Position numbers and translations under genes: made by a program. The notes under the pieces are model-generated. The model was not told the origin of the DNA. It searched no databases and saw nothing but the letters and a program-made list of their open reading frames with translations. Below, piece after piece: positions 1 through 9,769 of a stretch of 64,000 nucleotides of DNA. Source of the DNA: Tupaia tana (Eukaryota; Chordata; Mammalia; Scandentia; Tupaiidae); assembly GCA_026018925.1 (NCBI GenBank), contig JAKSZU010000006.1, positions 191,653,449 through 191,717,448 on the forward strand. Direction: 5' to 3'. Within the stretch, counting starts at the first letter, position 1, and each line of letters starts with the position of its first letter.

Positions 1-420
1 GATTCCCAATTCCCCTCCCTCTCAACACCCTTCCCCTGACCCCTCTCTTTTTTCCACTGGGCTTTCTTTGATTGACAACTAGGGGCTTACATAACCTCTA
101 CACTTCTGTGCATGCATTTTCCCAGGATTAGGGTTAGTTAGGTGAGAGGGGTGGGTAAAAACCGCAATGCTAATAAACACTGAGTACAGGTAATTTAAGG
201 ACATGCTCCTGGCCTAGTGTGCTTATTTGTCCTTGAGGCAACAGAAGTTTGGCCTTGAGACAAGCAAGGCAGGCAGGTGTTCCTCCTTGAGGCCAGAGGG
301 TGGCTGATGCCCCTTTCTATCAGGAATTGTTGGCTATAGCCAGACAAATCCCGGCAGGATTGTGGGGGTTTAGGTCTCTCTGCTTATATCTAACTGCTAC
401 CTAACACCCTCATATATAGT
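1..420. other. Unassigned GC-richer block, possibly an old LTR piece
   Basis: This block has more G and C than its surroundings, with purine- and pyrimidine-rich tracts and a TAATAAAC near 170. On the minus strand it would begin TGTTAGG near 411, which an LTR could do, but I see no matching end, target duplication or internal retroviral sequence. It is cut by the window edge. I leave it unassigned. Confidence 0.25.
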
Positions 421-1484
421 AAATTCTTAACTCCTTAGCTTCTCACCTGTAAAATTTGCTGATATATTTGCTTTTGCAATCTCAGAGATATTGTGATGCT
501 AAATAAGAAAATAATATATGTAAATTGCTATGCCAAAATTGTTATATGCTGAGCTAGGGAAAATTAATAAATATGAATGAATACACAGCATCTGTGCAGT
601 GTTTTAAAAGACATAAAACTCACATCTCCAATATGACAATAAAAATGGCATTATATCTATCTCATTTCAAGACCCTTTCTGCTTGCTAATACCACCATTT
701 TATGTTTCTACTACATCAACACCCTCATTCCCACCTTTATTCTTGTTCTTGTTCTTTTGTCTGCTGAAATGCTATTCAATATGATTTATTACAGTATTTT
801 CCATAAACATTTGATCTTTGTGCATTAGAGGCTAGCTCCCGTTTAAGAAGAAATCACCTGACTTTTTAAATTTTTTTTATAAAAGATTAGTTTATTCTCA
901 TATCCATCACTTTCTACCCCTCTATCCTACTTATGCTGTTATATAGCACTTCCCACTGTTGTACAGCATATTATCTGTGTTTAGAAGAAGACACTAGTGT
1001 CTAAAAATTCTCTAAAAAAAGGAGGGGACTTCATCAAATAGCTGTTCAAGTCACAAGCAAAAGTGAAGGGCAAAAGACAAGGAATGAAAACGTATTGCTG
1101 TCTGGTAAAATCTGTTCACTGTGACTAACTACAAAACACCACCAACAACAAAAATAAACAAAAAAACCCTATTACTCTCTTATTTTATTTGCTATATTTT
1201 GACATTTCAAATAGGTGTATTGCTTTTGATGTTATTTCATTTTAAAATCAAGCAATTTTTCTTCCATCTAAAGCCAAAGTGATCGGGGGCACTTTTAGCC
1301 CTTCCTAATGCCCAGCTGTTGATACAGTTGACTATATTGTAGATGATGATTAAATGTGGGTTTCATGATGGAAATACACAAATATCTACTTCTAATGATA
1401 AAGAAATAAATGTATTGTTTAAAAATACAGGAGTAACAGAATTAAAACCTACAAAGGTTTAAACTCCCTTTAAAAAGGAATTCA
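421..1484. other. Unique AT-rich DNA, nothing recognised
   Basis: There is no long open frame, repeat or RNA signature that I recognise, only A and T runs. It ends at the head of the first SINE. Confidence 0.5.
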
Positions 1485-1737
1485 GGGGCCATCAAGTGAT
1501 GTGGTAGTTAAGGCAGCGGGATCTATATGGTAGTTTGAGTCCCAGACCCATGACTTGAAAAACACACCAGGTGCATATGCGTGCACGCCTAAAATCTCAA
1601 AAGGAGGAAAAAAAAATGGAGAAGGAATTGCAGCATGACCATTCCCCATGGCAGGTATTTTCTCTCTCTCTTCCCCATCTCCCCATCTGTCTCAGGTAGA
1701 TACATGCAGTCTCAAGGAAAAAAAAAAAAAAAAAAAA
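1485..1737 (+). mobile_element. tRNA-derived SINE, long type, diverged
   Basis: The head begins GGGGCCATCAAGTGATGTGG, with the B box as GTTTGAGTCCC. The middle and CT tract follow, with an A run of about 19 at the end. The GC-rich middle has lost most CpGs, so this is an older copy. I could not find a clear target duplication. Confidence 0.85.
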
Positions 1738-2339
1738 GGAGCAAGAAGAAAAGAAAAAGAAGAATTCACGACAGATTTATGCAGTTAGATGTTATTTGGT
1801 TAAACATCATATTTTTACATATTTTAAATCGTCTAGTAAAAGCCAGAAATCAGAGGAAATAAATAAGTTTTCAGTTTGAAAATAAAGAAACTGAGACCAA
1901 AACGCCACCTCACTATAAAATGATTATTCCAACAATGTTTTTGTTGCATTCAAGGTGAAAATAATGGCAAGAGTTCATGGTACTGCCATTTTAAAATAAG
2001 TAAACTAGTAAAAAAAAAATAATGAAAATATCTCACAGAACAACCTGGGGACTATAAAAATAGGGAAGTGATAATAAAAAATCTCAGGAAGACAAACACA
2101 TAAGAAATGTTTTAAAGTCAAAGAAAAATGGAATTCAAGACAAATCTCTGAGGTACAGCCATGACCTTTAAAAATTGCTATAGAAAAATAAATAAAAACA
2201 AGTACATATGCCATAAAATATTAGATACTTCTTCAGACACTGTATATGTGTGTGTGAGAGAGAAACAGAGGGAAAGAGAGAGAATATACAATAATGGTAC
2301 ACCCAAAAAAGTAACTTGCCACTCTAAGGTGTAGTACAT

Positions 2340-2609
2340 GGACCAGCAGTTGGCATAATGGTTATGTCGCTGAACTCCCACGTAGTCGACTACGGTTCGA
2401 GTCCCGGACCTGGTGGCTTAAACTCATGCTGGGCGCGTGTGCGTGCGTGCCCTAGATCCTGAGAGGAGAATGGAGGAGAAGGGATTGTGGCGTGACCATT
2501 CCCCCTGGGGGGTGATTTCTCACTTTCTGTCTCTCTGTCTCTCTCTGTCTGGCAAGTGCATGCGCCCTATAGCAAAAACCTCTCCAAAAAAAAAAAAAAA
2601 AAAGGAGAA
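2340..2609 (+). mobile_element. tRNA-derived SINE, long type, full length
   Basis: This copy is complete from GGACCAGCAG to the A tail. It is flanked by a perfect 17-bp target duplication, TCTAAGGTGTAGTACAT, at 2323-2339 and 2610-2626. Its B box is GGTTCGAGTCC, the canonical tRNA form. It belongs to the sublineage that keeps the conserved A of the T loop, and is moderately young with CpGs largely kept in the head. Confidence 0.95.
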
Positions 2610-2626
2610 TCTAAGGTGTAGTACAT

Positions 2627-3332
2627 AGTACAGTGGAGGAGACTGTCGTGGTATTTCTAGGGTATTTCGCCATTATAAAATTTAAGATTTATTGTATAAC
2701 TTATACTGAATATATCATTCTATAAATAACAGTCTATAAATGCTTTCTATAAAATTCATTTGCTTTCTGATAGAGTACACTTATCTACATTTACTCCAAG
2801 ATACCATGTTGGATATACCATGTCCCTAGTTTAGCATTTGGAACAAAGGAAAGTACTTAAACTTAGTATTTTGATGGCATTAAAAAAGTTATTCCAACAA
2901 TCATAGTACTGATCAGCATCTTAATCATGGCACAGAACTTGAACCTAAAGAGCTGTGTGATCTTGGTCATCTTTCTTAATTACTTGACATACCTAACTGA
3001 ATTAACATCTATTAATACCTGAAAAACAAAATCATACCCTGTAAAATTTAAAATCATAGCAACAGAAGGTTAGAAGAGACAAAAATGAAGTAGGTTCTAT
3101 AGATTTCTTTTTCCTTAAAATTAGGGGAAGCGAAGATTAATGAAACGTTTTAAAACTACTAGAAGAGATACATGAAAGTTGCATGAATGTTGAACTTAAA
3201 AGACTATTTTCATGAAAAGTAAATATAAATGCAACTAAGTACAATTCATTATTAAATGATGAAATCAACAAGTAGCCATGAAAGCAAAGATTACTGGTGA
3301 ATGGTAAGAATGGAAAACCTAAGAAGTCAGAC
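2627..3332. other. Unique AT-rich DNA, nothing recognised
   Basis: No repeat family or coding signal is apparent. Short open frames here have no recognisable protein features. Confidence 0.5.
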
Positions 3333-3342
3333 CTAAGGTTTG

Positions 3343-3635
3343 ATTTCTTTTCCTTAAGATGGAGTCTCAACGTATTAAGTTCACCCTGCCTCAGACTCCC
3401 ACCTGGGACTATTAAGTGCACCATGATACTTAGCTCCTTTTTTTTGACAAGGTCTTGCTATGTTGTGGAGGCCAGACTAGAGGTGACGGTCCTCTTACCT
3501 CAGTTTCCTGAGTTGCTGGAATTACAGACCTACTATGCCCTACCTTTAAGTGAGCAGGAATTGAACCCTAGCCTCCAATGTGGTCCCAGCCTACAGAGCA
3601 CATAATCTTCATACATGCTACTGTGACTGGGCCAA
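3343..3635 (-). mobile_element. Chimeric SINE: tRNA-like head plus two 7SL/Alu-like units
   Basis: Read on the minus strand, 3635-3546 begins GGCCCAGTCACAGTAGCATG and carries a good tRNA B box, GGGTTCAATTCCTG. Next, 3545-3430 is clearly 7SL/Alu-like: on the plus strand it shows GGTCTTGCTATGTTG, CCTCAGTTTCCTGAGTTGCTGG and ATTACAGAC. Then 3429-3355 is a second Alu-like unit (GATGGAGTCTC, CCTGCCTCAG, CACCTGGGACTA). A pyrimidine-rich tail ends it. The whole is bracketed by CTAAGGTTTG at 3333-3342 and 3636-3645, so the parts probably moved as one element. Fused tRNA/7SL SINEs are known in galago, rodents and tree shrews. The tRNA assignment rests mainly on the B box. Confidence 0.55.
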
Positions 3636-3789
3636 CTAAGGTTTGGTCTTTATTCAAACACTCCCTTAAGAACTCAAGCTGGTTCAGATGTTAAATTTGG
3701 AATCATATTTTCATTTGATTTAAAACTGTAGAAACTAAAGACTTAATAATTTAATTTTTTTCCTATGGTCATTTTCTCCAAGTACTGTA

Positions 3790-4022
3790 TTTTTTTTTTT
3801 CTATTATCAGAGGGAGTATTTATTTTGCACAGAGAGAATTCACCCTCTCATGGGGTGTTGTCATGCCATAATCTTTCCCCTCATTTCTCTATCCTATTGG
3901 GACTTAAAGCATGTACATACACGTGCCCAGCTTTTTTTTCAAGCAGACAGGGCTGGGATTCCAACCTCAGTTGACTATGTAGGCTATGGCTCCCTATGCA
4001 CAGCATTCAACTGCTACTCCAC
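3790..4022 (-). mobile_element. Old diverged SINE, probably long type
   Basis: A T run is followed by the reverse complement of a decayed SINE body: ATGCCATAATCTTTCCCCTC, then CATGTACATACACGTGCCCAGC, then a degraded head. It aligns in order with younger minus-strand copies but with many differences. Confidence 0.6.
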
Positions 4023-4041
4023 TGTTAGGTCAAACTGAATT

Positions 4042-4294
4042 TGTTTTTTCTTTTTCTTAAGATTTTTGCCATAGGGTATGTGTGCTCACTGGAGTGGAAA
4101 GAGACAGAGATAGTGAGAAATAACCCCCTGGATGGATGGCCATGCCACGACCCTTATCCTCTATTCTCCTCTTGGGATTTTGGGCATGCATGCACACGTA
4201 CCTGACATGGGTCTCAAGCAGCCAGGTCTCAGACTAAAACTGATCGGCCCTGAGGGAGTCCAGTGTTTTAACCACTATACCAACTGCTGGCCCT
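4042..4294 (-). mobile_element. tRNA-derived SINE, long type
   Basis: The reverse complement reads from a head ending at GGGCCAGCAGTTGG to the tail segment (TTTTTGCCATAGGG on plus). The body is complete, including GGCATGCATGCACACG. It is moderately old; most CpGs have gone to TG or CA. Confidence 0.85.
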
Positions 4295-4360
4295 CACAAA
4301 GTATTTTTTTTTTAGTGTAATTGAATTTATATTTTTCCTATTGCTGCCTTTTTCTTTTTT

Positions 4361-4552
4361 TTTAAGTTTCTTTCTTTCATGAATAGGAGAGAGAGAAAGA
4401 GAGGAAACACCCTTAATAGGATCTTGACATCAGTTTCAGTCAGCCCCAGGTCATGGGTATGCATGTGCCTTACATAACAGAGAGGTTTCTGGACATGAAT
4501 CCAGAACTCTCATGTTTTATAGCTATGCATCGTCAAACCCTAACTTCTAGAT
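4361..4552 (-). mobile_element. Family B SINE, old
   Basis: The plus strand reads AAGTTTCTTTCTTTCATGA, a purine-rich tract, then CACCCTTAATAGGATCT and a decayed body. The same order occurs at 15550-15783, 57107-57336 and, in the other orientation, 22531-22767. The shared tail (AAATAAATAAACTT in sense) and the CACCCTCAATAGGGTCT-like block set this group apart from the long and short types. Confidence 0.5.
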
Positions 4553-4559
4553 TTTGAGT

Positions 4560-5300
4560 AGTGATGTTCTTACTCCCTAGTTAGACAGAAAATCACTCAT
4601 ATTTTCTTCTAATAGTGTTATTATTTTACTTGGTACACTTATATTTGATCCATAGAGGATAAATTTGGAAGCAACTTGTTACATAATGAAGGAATGAATC
4701 CAATGTTATGAGTTTTTTAACATTTATTAAAAATGTCATTTTCTGGTTTAAGAGGCTGCACTTATGATGAGTTATTTCCATTCTTTTTTTCTGTTAATAT
4801 ACCAGCCATACTCATTACCTTTCTTTTTCAGCAGTTTCCTGGATAATCTCACTTCTTTGTCCCTCCAAGTAAGTTGGAGTAGGGAGCAAGAACTTGACAC
4901 TGTTTTAGTTGAAAATTTCAAATATTAACTGAGGAATAACTGAATTTTTAGTTTTATATCTCTATAGCCAAGTAAATAATAATGTCTTCATTTTTAAAAT
5001 CTATGTTTATGTCATTTAGAAATGTATTTTGTAGTTTTTGTATCTTATAGGATTTCAATACTATATCTTCTCTTTCAATTTTTATTTTTGTTTGTATCAA
5101 TGAAGGTTGTTTTTAATATTTTTTATTGAAAAGCCAGTCATTTTACTATATTATCTAGATTTTTGTTTCATTTTGTAAGTGATGTCTATTCAGGTTATAT
5201 TGAAGCAGAGCAAACTCTGTTATGTTTTCCTTTCCAGTTCTAATCAGTCCCATTGTTTTGTCTCAGATAATTACATTTTGTCTCAGATAAATTTGTTTTC
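4560..5300. other. AT-rich DNA with a possible weak antisense L1 trace
   Basis: At about 4970-5060 the text resembles antisense L1 ORF2 (TTGTAGTTTTTGTATCTTATAGG), but too weakly to annotate. A short direct repeat of TTTTGTCTCAGATAA occurs near 5257-5290. Nothing else stands out. Confidence 0.4.
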
Positions 5301-5302
5301 CC

Positions 5303-5492
5303 TTTTTTTTTTTCCTTTTTTTGAGAGATTTTAGCTATAGGGCATGTAAGCTGACCAGAGAGAGAGAAAATAAGAAATCACTCCCTGGTGGGATGGCCAC
5401 ATCACAATCCCTCCTTCTGTCCATTCTCCTCTCAGGATTTTGGGCACACACACACCCAGCATGAATTTCAAGGGACCAGGTCTGAGACTTGA
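5303..5492 (-). mobile_element. SINE long type lacking its 5' head (left arm of a foldback)
   Basis: The copy runs from the T tail through TTTTAGCTATAGGGCATG to the CAGGTCTGAGACTTGA point, where the tRNA-like head should continue but stops. The next base begins a second SINE in the opposite orientation. Confidence 0.8.
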
Positions 5493-5665
5493 TTCCCATG
5501 TAGTCCACCGTGGTTCAAGTCCCAGACCTGGTAGCTTGAAACTCATGCCAGGGCATGTGCATGCATGCCCAAAATCCCAAGAGGGGACTGGAGGAGAAGG
5601 GATTGCAGTACGGTCATCACCCCACAGGGCTATTTCTCACTTTCTGCATCTCTGTCTCTCTGACG
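5493..5665 (+). mobile_element. SINE long type, 5' and 3' incomplete (right arm of a foldback)
   Basis: It starts inside the head at TTCCCATGTAGTCCACC, continues through the B box GGTTCAAGTCC and body, and stops in the CT tract without an A tail. It is joined back-to-back to the minus copy ending at 5492, so the pair can fold on itself over roughly 165 bases. Confidence 0.8.
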
Positions 5666-5669
5666 AGTG

Positions 5670-6026
5670 ACTGAGTCATGACCAGATTCAATTGTACAGT
5701 GCCTCTCTTTTTTTATTCTTTTGTGTTCTATCATGAAAAAAAAAGAAATGTAAACAACATGGGAGAATATCCCAGTTGATATTCTAAGTTAGCAGGCCTC
5801 TAGGCTAACCCAACAGATCACCTCGAACACATAAGCCTGGGAAAGACATTCTGAAACCCAGTTGGATCAGTATAGTAACCTAAATTAACACATGGACTCA
5901 TATTTATCAGAAATTTAACTCTTAGTAATCTTAATTCTCAGAAGCAAGAAATCTTAAATTGTCATATGTCAGCAGTTTATGAACATGCATCCCCACAATC
6001 TCCAATCTCCAAAACAATTTTCTTTC
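5670..6026. other. Unique DNA, nothing recognised
   Basis: No recognisable repeat or coding signal lies between two SINEs. Confidence 0.5.
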
Positions 6027-6040
6027 TGACAGATTTTTTT

Positions 6041-6309
6041 CTTTCTTTTTTTTTTTTGGAGAGGTTTTTGCTATAGGGCGCATGTGCTCGCCAGACAGAC
6101 AGAGAGAGACAGAGAGACATAAAGCGAGAAATCACCCCCCAGAGGGGATGGTCACGCCGCAATCCCTTCTCCTCCATTCTCCTCTTGGGATCTTGGGCAC
6201 GCACGCACACGCGCCCGGCGTGAGTTTTAAGCCACCGGGTCCAGGACGTGAACCGCGGTCAACTACGTGGGAGTCCAGCGACATAGCCATTACGCTAACT
6301 GCTGGTTCC
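6041..6309 (-). mobile_element. tRNA-derived SINE, long type, young
   Basis: Full-length reverse-complement copy from the T tail to the head (ACGCTAACTGCTGGTTCC on plus). Target duplication TGACAGATTTTTT is at 6027-6039 and 6312-6324. CpGs are mostly retained. The B box in sense is GGTTCACGTCC, with C where tRNAs have the conserved A58. Confidence 0.95.
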
Positions 6310-6469
6310 TATGACAGATTTTTTAATGCAAAACAAAACAATCCTAGTAACTGACCCAATATCTTTTGCCTTTATAAGATTTTAAAAGCCAAAGTGAAAA
6401 ACTTTACACTTCATATTAATTGAATTATTTTAACTTAAAGATGACACCGACATTTCATGAATACTCATA

Positions 6470-7435
6470 AATTCAAGATCTCATATTACCTGAGAAGTGG
6501 TTGGAATGTTTTCCCTTAAGCTTGGGATATTCCTTCTTCCAGTGCTTCATTTCCTTACAATAAGTATATTGTTCATTCCACAACTTTCCCTTCCTTTTCA
6601 TCTTTTTTCTCCCTTTTGTTGAAGTCCCTTTTGCAGGGTCAAACAAAATATCTGCTTGTTTTCAATCCTTGCATCTCTTTAGCGTCCCTATTTTCTTACA
6701 GATAATGTCAATCAACTGTGAAGCATTCATCCTATTGCTCTTCTAGTTTTCTGCAATTACTTTCTAGTGTGTGGGGCACTATGGTAAAAGTCATATTGAC
6801 CATTCTTGTATTTTGTGGAATTTGGGGGTCAATGTTTGTAAGCTTCCTCTAAGTTTGGTAAATTCCTTCCATAAATTCAGATGCACCCTCTACAGGCCTC
6901 TGCTGTAATTACTACATTTTACTGAGGCTCCTTGGTCTAGAGACCCCTGATTTTATTCCTCCTAAGATACACCTCCTATAAGGTTCAAGCCCAGCCTTTA
7001 CTTGTCTAGTCTCATCATTAGGGTCAGTGGGAGGAATAGCACCTTTCAAGGCTGGTCTATTATCTGGGTATTCAGTAGGAAGCAGTTCTTCTTTGCCTTT
7101 TCTAGCACTAGCCCCCTTTGTTAGCAGCCAGATACTTAGGAGAGCCTGAATATCCACCCAAGTAAGGTAGTGAGGACTGGAAAAACTGGTGGAAAATAGC
7201 TCTACCATCCTCTGAGAATCCTCTCCATAGGGAGAATCAAAATTCTTCCAATTAAGTAAAACTGAAGTAGAGAAATGGCTATAGGCCCAATAGTATTCAG
7301 CTGAGCTACCAGGTTGAATCCCGATAGGGTACTTATGGAGGGCGGTATTGACTTTCTCTGAGATCAGATTTTTTCTGACCAAAACAGTAGTTCTCTGCTT
7401 CACATAAGGGGAAGATAAAGACTCTGAAGCCTCCC
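6470..7435 (-). mobile_element. Endogenous retrovirus remnant: gammaretrovirus-like gag piece
   Basis: On the minus strand this encodes a broken gag piece. The capsid region carries LLNWKNFDSPYGEDSQRM and, further on, YLTWVDIQALLSIWL, which match the gammaretroviral pattern (NWK, then W-D-x-Q-x-LL). Toward 6500 there is a nucleocapsid-like CCHC knuckle region. I place it in class I (gammaretrovirus-like). It is a fossil with several breaks; no pol or env is visible in the window. The LTR of the set at 8570-8937 lies upstream on the same strand and may belong to it. Confidence 0.75.
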
Positions 7436-8569
7436 CATAATGGGGCAGGGGTTCAGCCCTTCTTCCAGCTCCCCTCAGCTCTGGTAGCTCATGAGTTTAC
7501 TGAGTCTATCAGACTCCAAGTCTCAGTCTCTTTGTCTGTCTCTATTTGCCTATCCAAATAAACTTTAGAATTTAGGTTACTCATTTACAGAGTTGCAGAA
7601 TACCTGAGTTAGCTAAGTTTGTTTCTCCTAATCAGAAAAAATTAGAAGTGCAGACAAAAGGAGGGAGAGTTGAGGTAGCAAACCAGAGTTTATTGAGAGA
7701 AGAGACATCACAGCAGGGAGGTGTCTCAAAAATATGTTGCCAATTTGGGGTTCTCCTTAGGAGTTTTTATTTAGCAGTGTAGCAAGGGCTGGCTCTCTGA
7801 AAAGTGGAATTTAAAAAATAGCTAAAAATTATCTACAAAGTCAACATTCTTTGTTCCCTTACTTAACTGATAAAAATAATCCATTTGCTAAAGTTTTCTG
7901 TGGGGCTAAGTGACTTTCTTTGGTGGCCCCTCTGGGCCACAAAGACCATAACATTGCTACTGCACATTGTAACTAGATTACTCACCATAGTTGTGTCCTA
8001 TGTGCAGAGTTTCTTGTGAATGCTTAGTTACTGCTACTTCATCTTTGGGCCCATGTCCTGAATACCTGTTTATTAGAGTTCTGTCTCCTATCTTAGTAGC
8101 ATTCACATAAACACAATACACAAATTATACCATCGTCAACTATAAAAGACCACAAATTACAAAAGTGAACTTCAAAATCAATTATGTCTAGATTCCCTTA
8201 AGGCAAACTTCAGAACCTCTGCTACCTACACAAACACTTACACAAGACAAATTACAACATCAATGTTATCAACTTTGAAAAGTGTATCCCAAAGTCAAGG
8301 GAGCCTAGTTTCCCTTCCCATAGCATTTGGATGCTTCCTTCTACAGAATCCAAATAGGAAAAGTATTGGACTCACCAGCTCCTGATCCGGTTTCATTTAC
8401 TCAGACAACCATGTCTACTCCTAATCTCTGTTCTTGCTCTAGCTAAATCCAGAGATAGCTCTTTGCCACAAGGCTTTCCTGGAGAGTCTTTGGAACTAAA
8501 CTGGTTCTGGCAGATACGGGAGTTTCCAGTGGTAATTTATACCCTGGTCAGGACACCAACAATTACCAG
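7436..8569 (-). mobile_element. Probable ERV leader and LTR-like segment
   Basis: This lies between the gag piece and the LTR at 8570-8937. On the minus strand it includes an LTR-like stretch around 7670-7760 with a polyadenylation-type AATAAA (CTCAATAAACTCTGGTTTGC) and a gag leader-like region. Just 3' of the upstream LTR, TTGGTGTCCTGACCAGGG may be a decayed primer-binding region. Which LTR belongs to the gag is unresolved. The fossil is broken. Confidence 0.45.
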
Positions 8570-8937
8570 CCAATTAAGTCCAACTGCTTCATCTCAAGGT
8601 CAATGAGAAGTTAAGGCTGGAGAAGCTTATTTCTATAACCAGTTACAAGGAGACAATTAGCAAGTACCATCAAACTATCTTGAAAAGCTCAACTGTGTTC
8701 TTGGTATAAAATATAAACACATTTGAATCTTTCCTCACTACAATCAGAGTCAATGGCTCTCCCATGAGTAATTATCCTGATTTTTTCAAATACCTGTTCC
8801 TGGTTTCTCATCTGACCATTCCTCAGATAGATCACCCCATGACTCAGCATTTGGTCAGATTGTGCTCATTAGTGGTCTTTCTTAATTTCAGAATGACTAA
8901 GGTCTTATTAAACCTTAAACTGACCTGTTTTATTTAC
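8570..8937 (-). mobile_element. LTR, copy 1 of a three-copy family
   Basis: It aligns end to end with 13580-13966 and 51332-51727. Shared blocks include CCATCAAACT, TTCCTCACTACA, GACCATTCCTCA and TTGGTCAGATTGT. The minus strand carries a decayed AATAAA-like signal near its 3' end. Given the gag piece downstream on the same strand, it may be the 5' LTR of that fossil. Confidence 0.65.
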
Positions 8938-8989
8938 TTCAAATATTTATAAATGCTCAACAAAAGAGATGAAAAAAATATATAATATA

Positions 8990-9172
8990 CATATTCTGCT
9001 TATTACTGAGCTATATCTATCTACATTATATATCTATATGTAGCTATATCTATCTGCTAATTACTGCTATTCTGCTAATTACTGAGCTATATCTATAGCT
9101 CAGTAATATAGCTCAGCTATATATCTATATACTATAGATAGATATAGCTCAGTAATTAGCAGAAATAATCCT
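8990..9172. repeat. AT-rich inverted-repeat block
   Basis: Arms at 9071-9096 and 9138-9163 are a perfect 26-bp inverted repeat (TCTGCTAATTACTGAGCTAT... and its complement). The 41-bp spacer repeats smaller pieces such as TAGCTCAGTAATATAGCTCA. To the left, TATTACTGAGCTATATCTAT and TCTGCTAATTACTG recur as direct copies. The block can form a long hairpin. Confidence 0.85.
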
Positions 9173-9210
9173 TAGTGGAAATGGTGTGTGTTAAAAAAGA
9201 AAAAAATGAG

Positions 9211-9305
9211 GGACCAGTAGATGGCATAATGGTTATTTTGCTGGACACCCATGTAGTCGACTATGGTTAAAGTACTGGACCTGGCAGCTTAAGACTCACG
9301 CTGGG
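9211..9305 (+). mobile_element. Outer SINE, 5' part (split by a nested SINE)
   Basis: Head of a long-type SINE: GGACCAGTAGATGGCATAATGG, the ATGTAGTCGACTATGG segment, to AAGACTCACGCTGGG. It is interrupted at 9306 and resumes at 9592. The last 15 bases are one copy of the nested element's target duplication. Confidence 0.9.
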
Positions 9306-9576
9306 GGAAAACAGCAGTTAGCGTAATGGCTATGTCGCTGGACTCCCACGTAGTCGACCGCGGTTCGCATCCTGGACTTGGTGGCTTAAAAAAACTCACG
9401 CTGGGTGCGTGTGCATGCGTGCCCAAGATCCCGAGAGGAGAATGGAGGAGAAGGGATTGCAGCGTGACCATCACCCCTGGGGGGTGATTTCTCGCTTTCT
9501 GTCTCTATTCTCTCTCTCTGTCTGTCTGGCGAGCGCACGCGCCCTATAGCGAAAACCTCTCCAAAAAAAAAAAAAA
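9306..9576 (+). mobile_element. Inner SINE, long type, young, inserted in another SINE
   Basis: Complete copy with CpG-rich head (GTCGACCGCGG) and A tail. It is flanked by AAGACTCACGCTGGG at 9291-9305 and AAGACTCACTCTGGG at 9577-9591, both within the older SINE. The B box is GGTTCGCATCC, the variant form lacking A58. Confidence 0.95.
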
Positions 9577-9591
9577 AAGACTCACTCTGGG

Positions 9592-9767
9592 TGCATGTGT
9601 GTACAAGCCCAAAATTCTGAGAAGATAATGGAAGAGAAAGGATTGTGGCATGACCATGCCCCCTGGGGGGTGAGTCTTGCTTTCTGTCTCTCTCTCTGTC
9701 TCTGTGGCAAGCATACTTGCCCTATAGCAAAAATATCTCTTAAATATAAAAAAAAAAAGAAAGAAAA
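9592..9767 (+). mobile_element. Outer SINE, 3' part
   Basis: It resumes at TGCATGTGTGTACAAGCCC, exactly where the 5' part stopped, and runs through the CT tract to GCCCTATAGCAAAAATATCTC and an A-rich tail. This half is clearly more diverged than the nested copy. Confidence 0.9.
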
Positions 9768-9769
9768 AG

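Noticed and set aside
1-420. LTR at the left edge
   Set aside because: Composition and a possible TG start are suggestive, but no second end, signal order or target copy was found.
4960-5070. Antisense L1 ORF2 trace
   Set aside because: Only about 60 bp looks similar, and it is AT-rich enough for chance.
6912-7403. A 163-codon open stretch as a host gene derived from gag
   Set aside because: It sits inside a broken retroviral fossil, has no promoter or splice context, and its neighbours are equally decayed. An open stretch of this length can persist by chance.
9071-9163. CRISPR-like array or bacterial-type terminator
   Set aside because: Repeats are irregular, AT-rich and inverted, without unique spacers; the context is mammalian.
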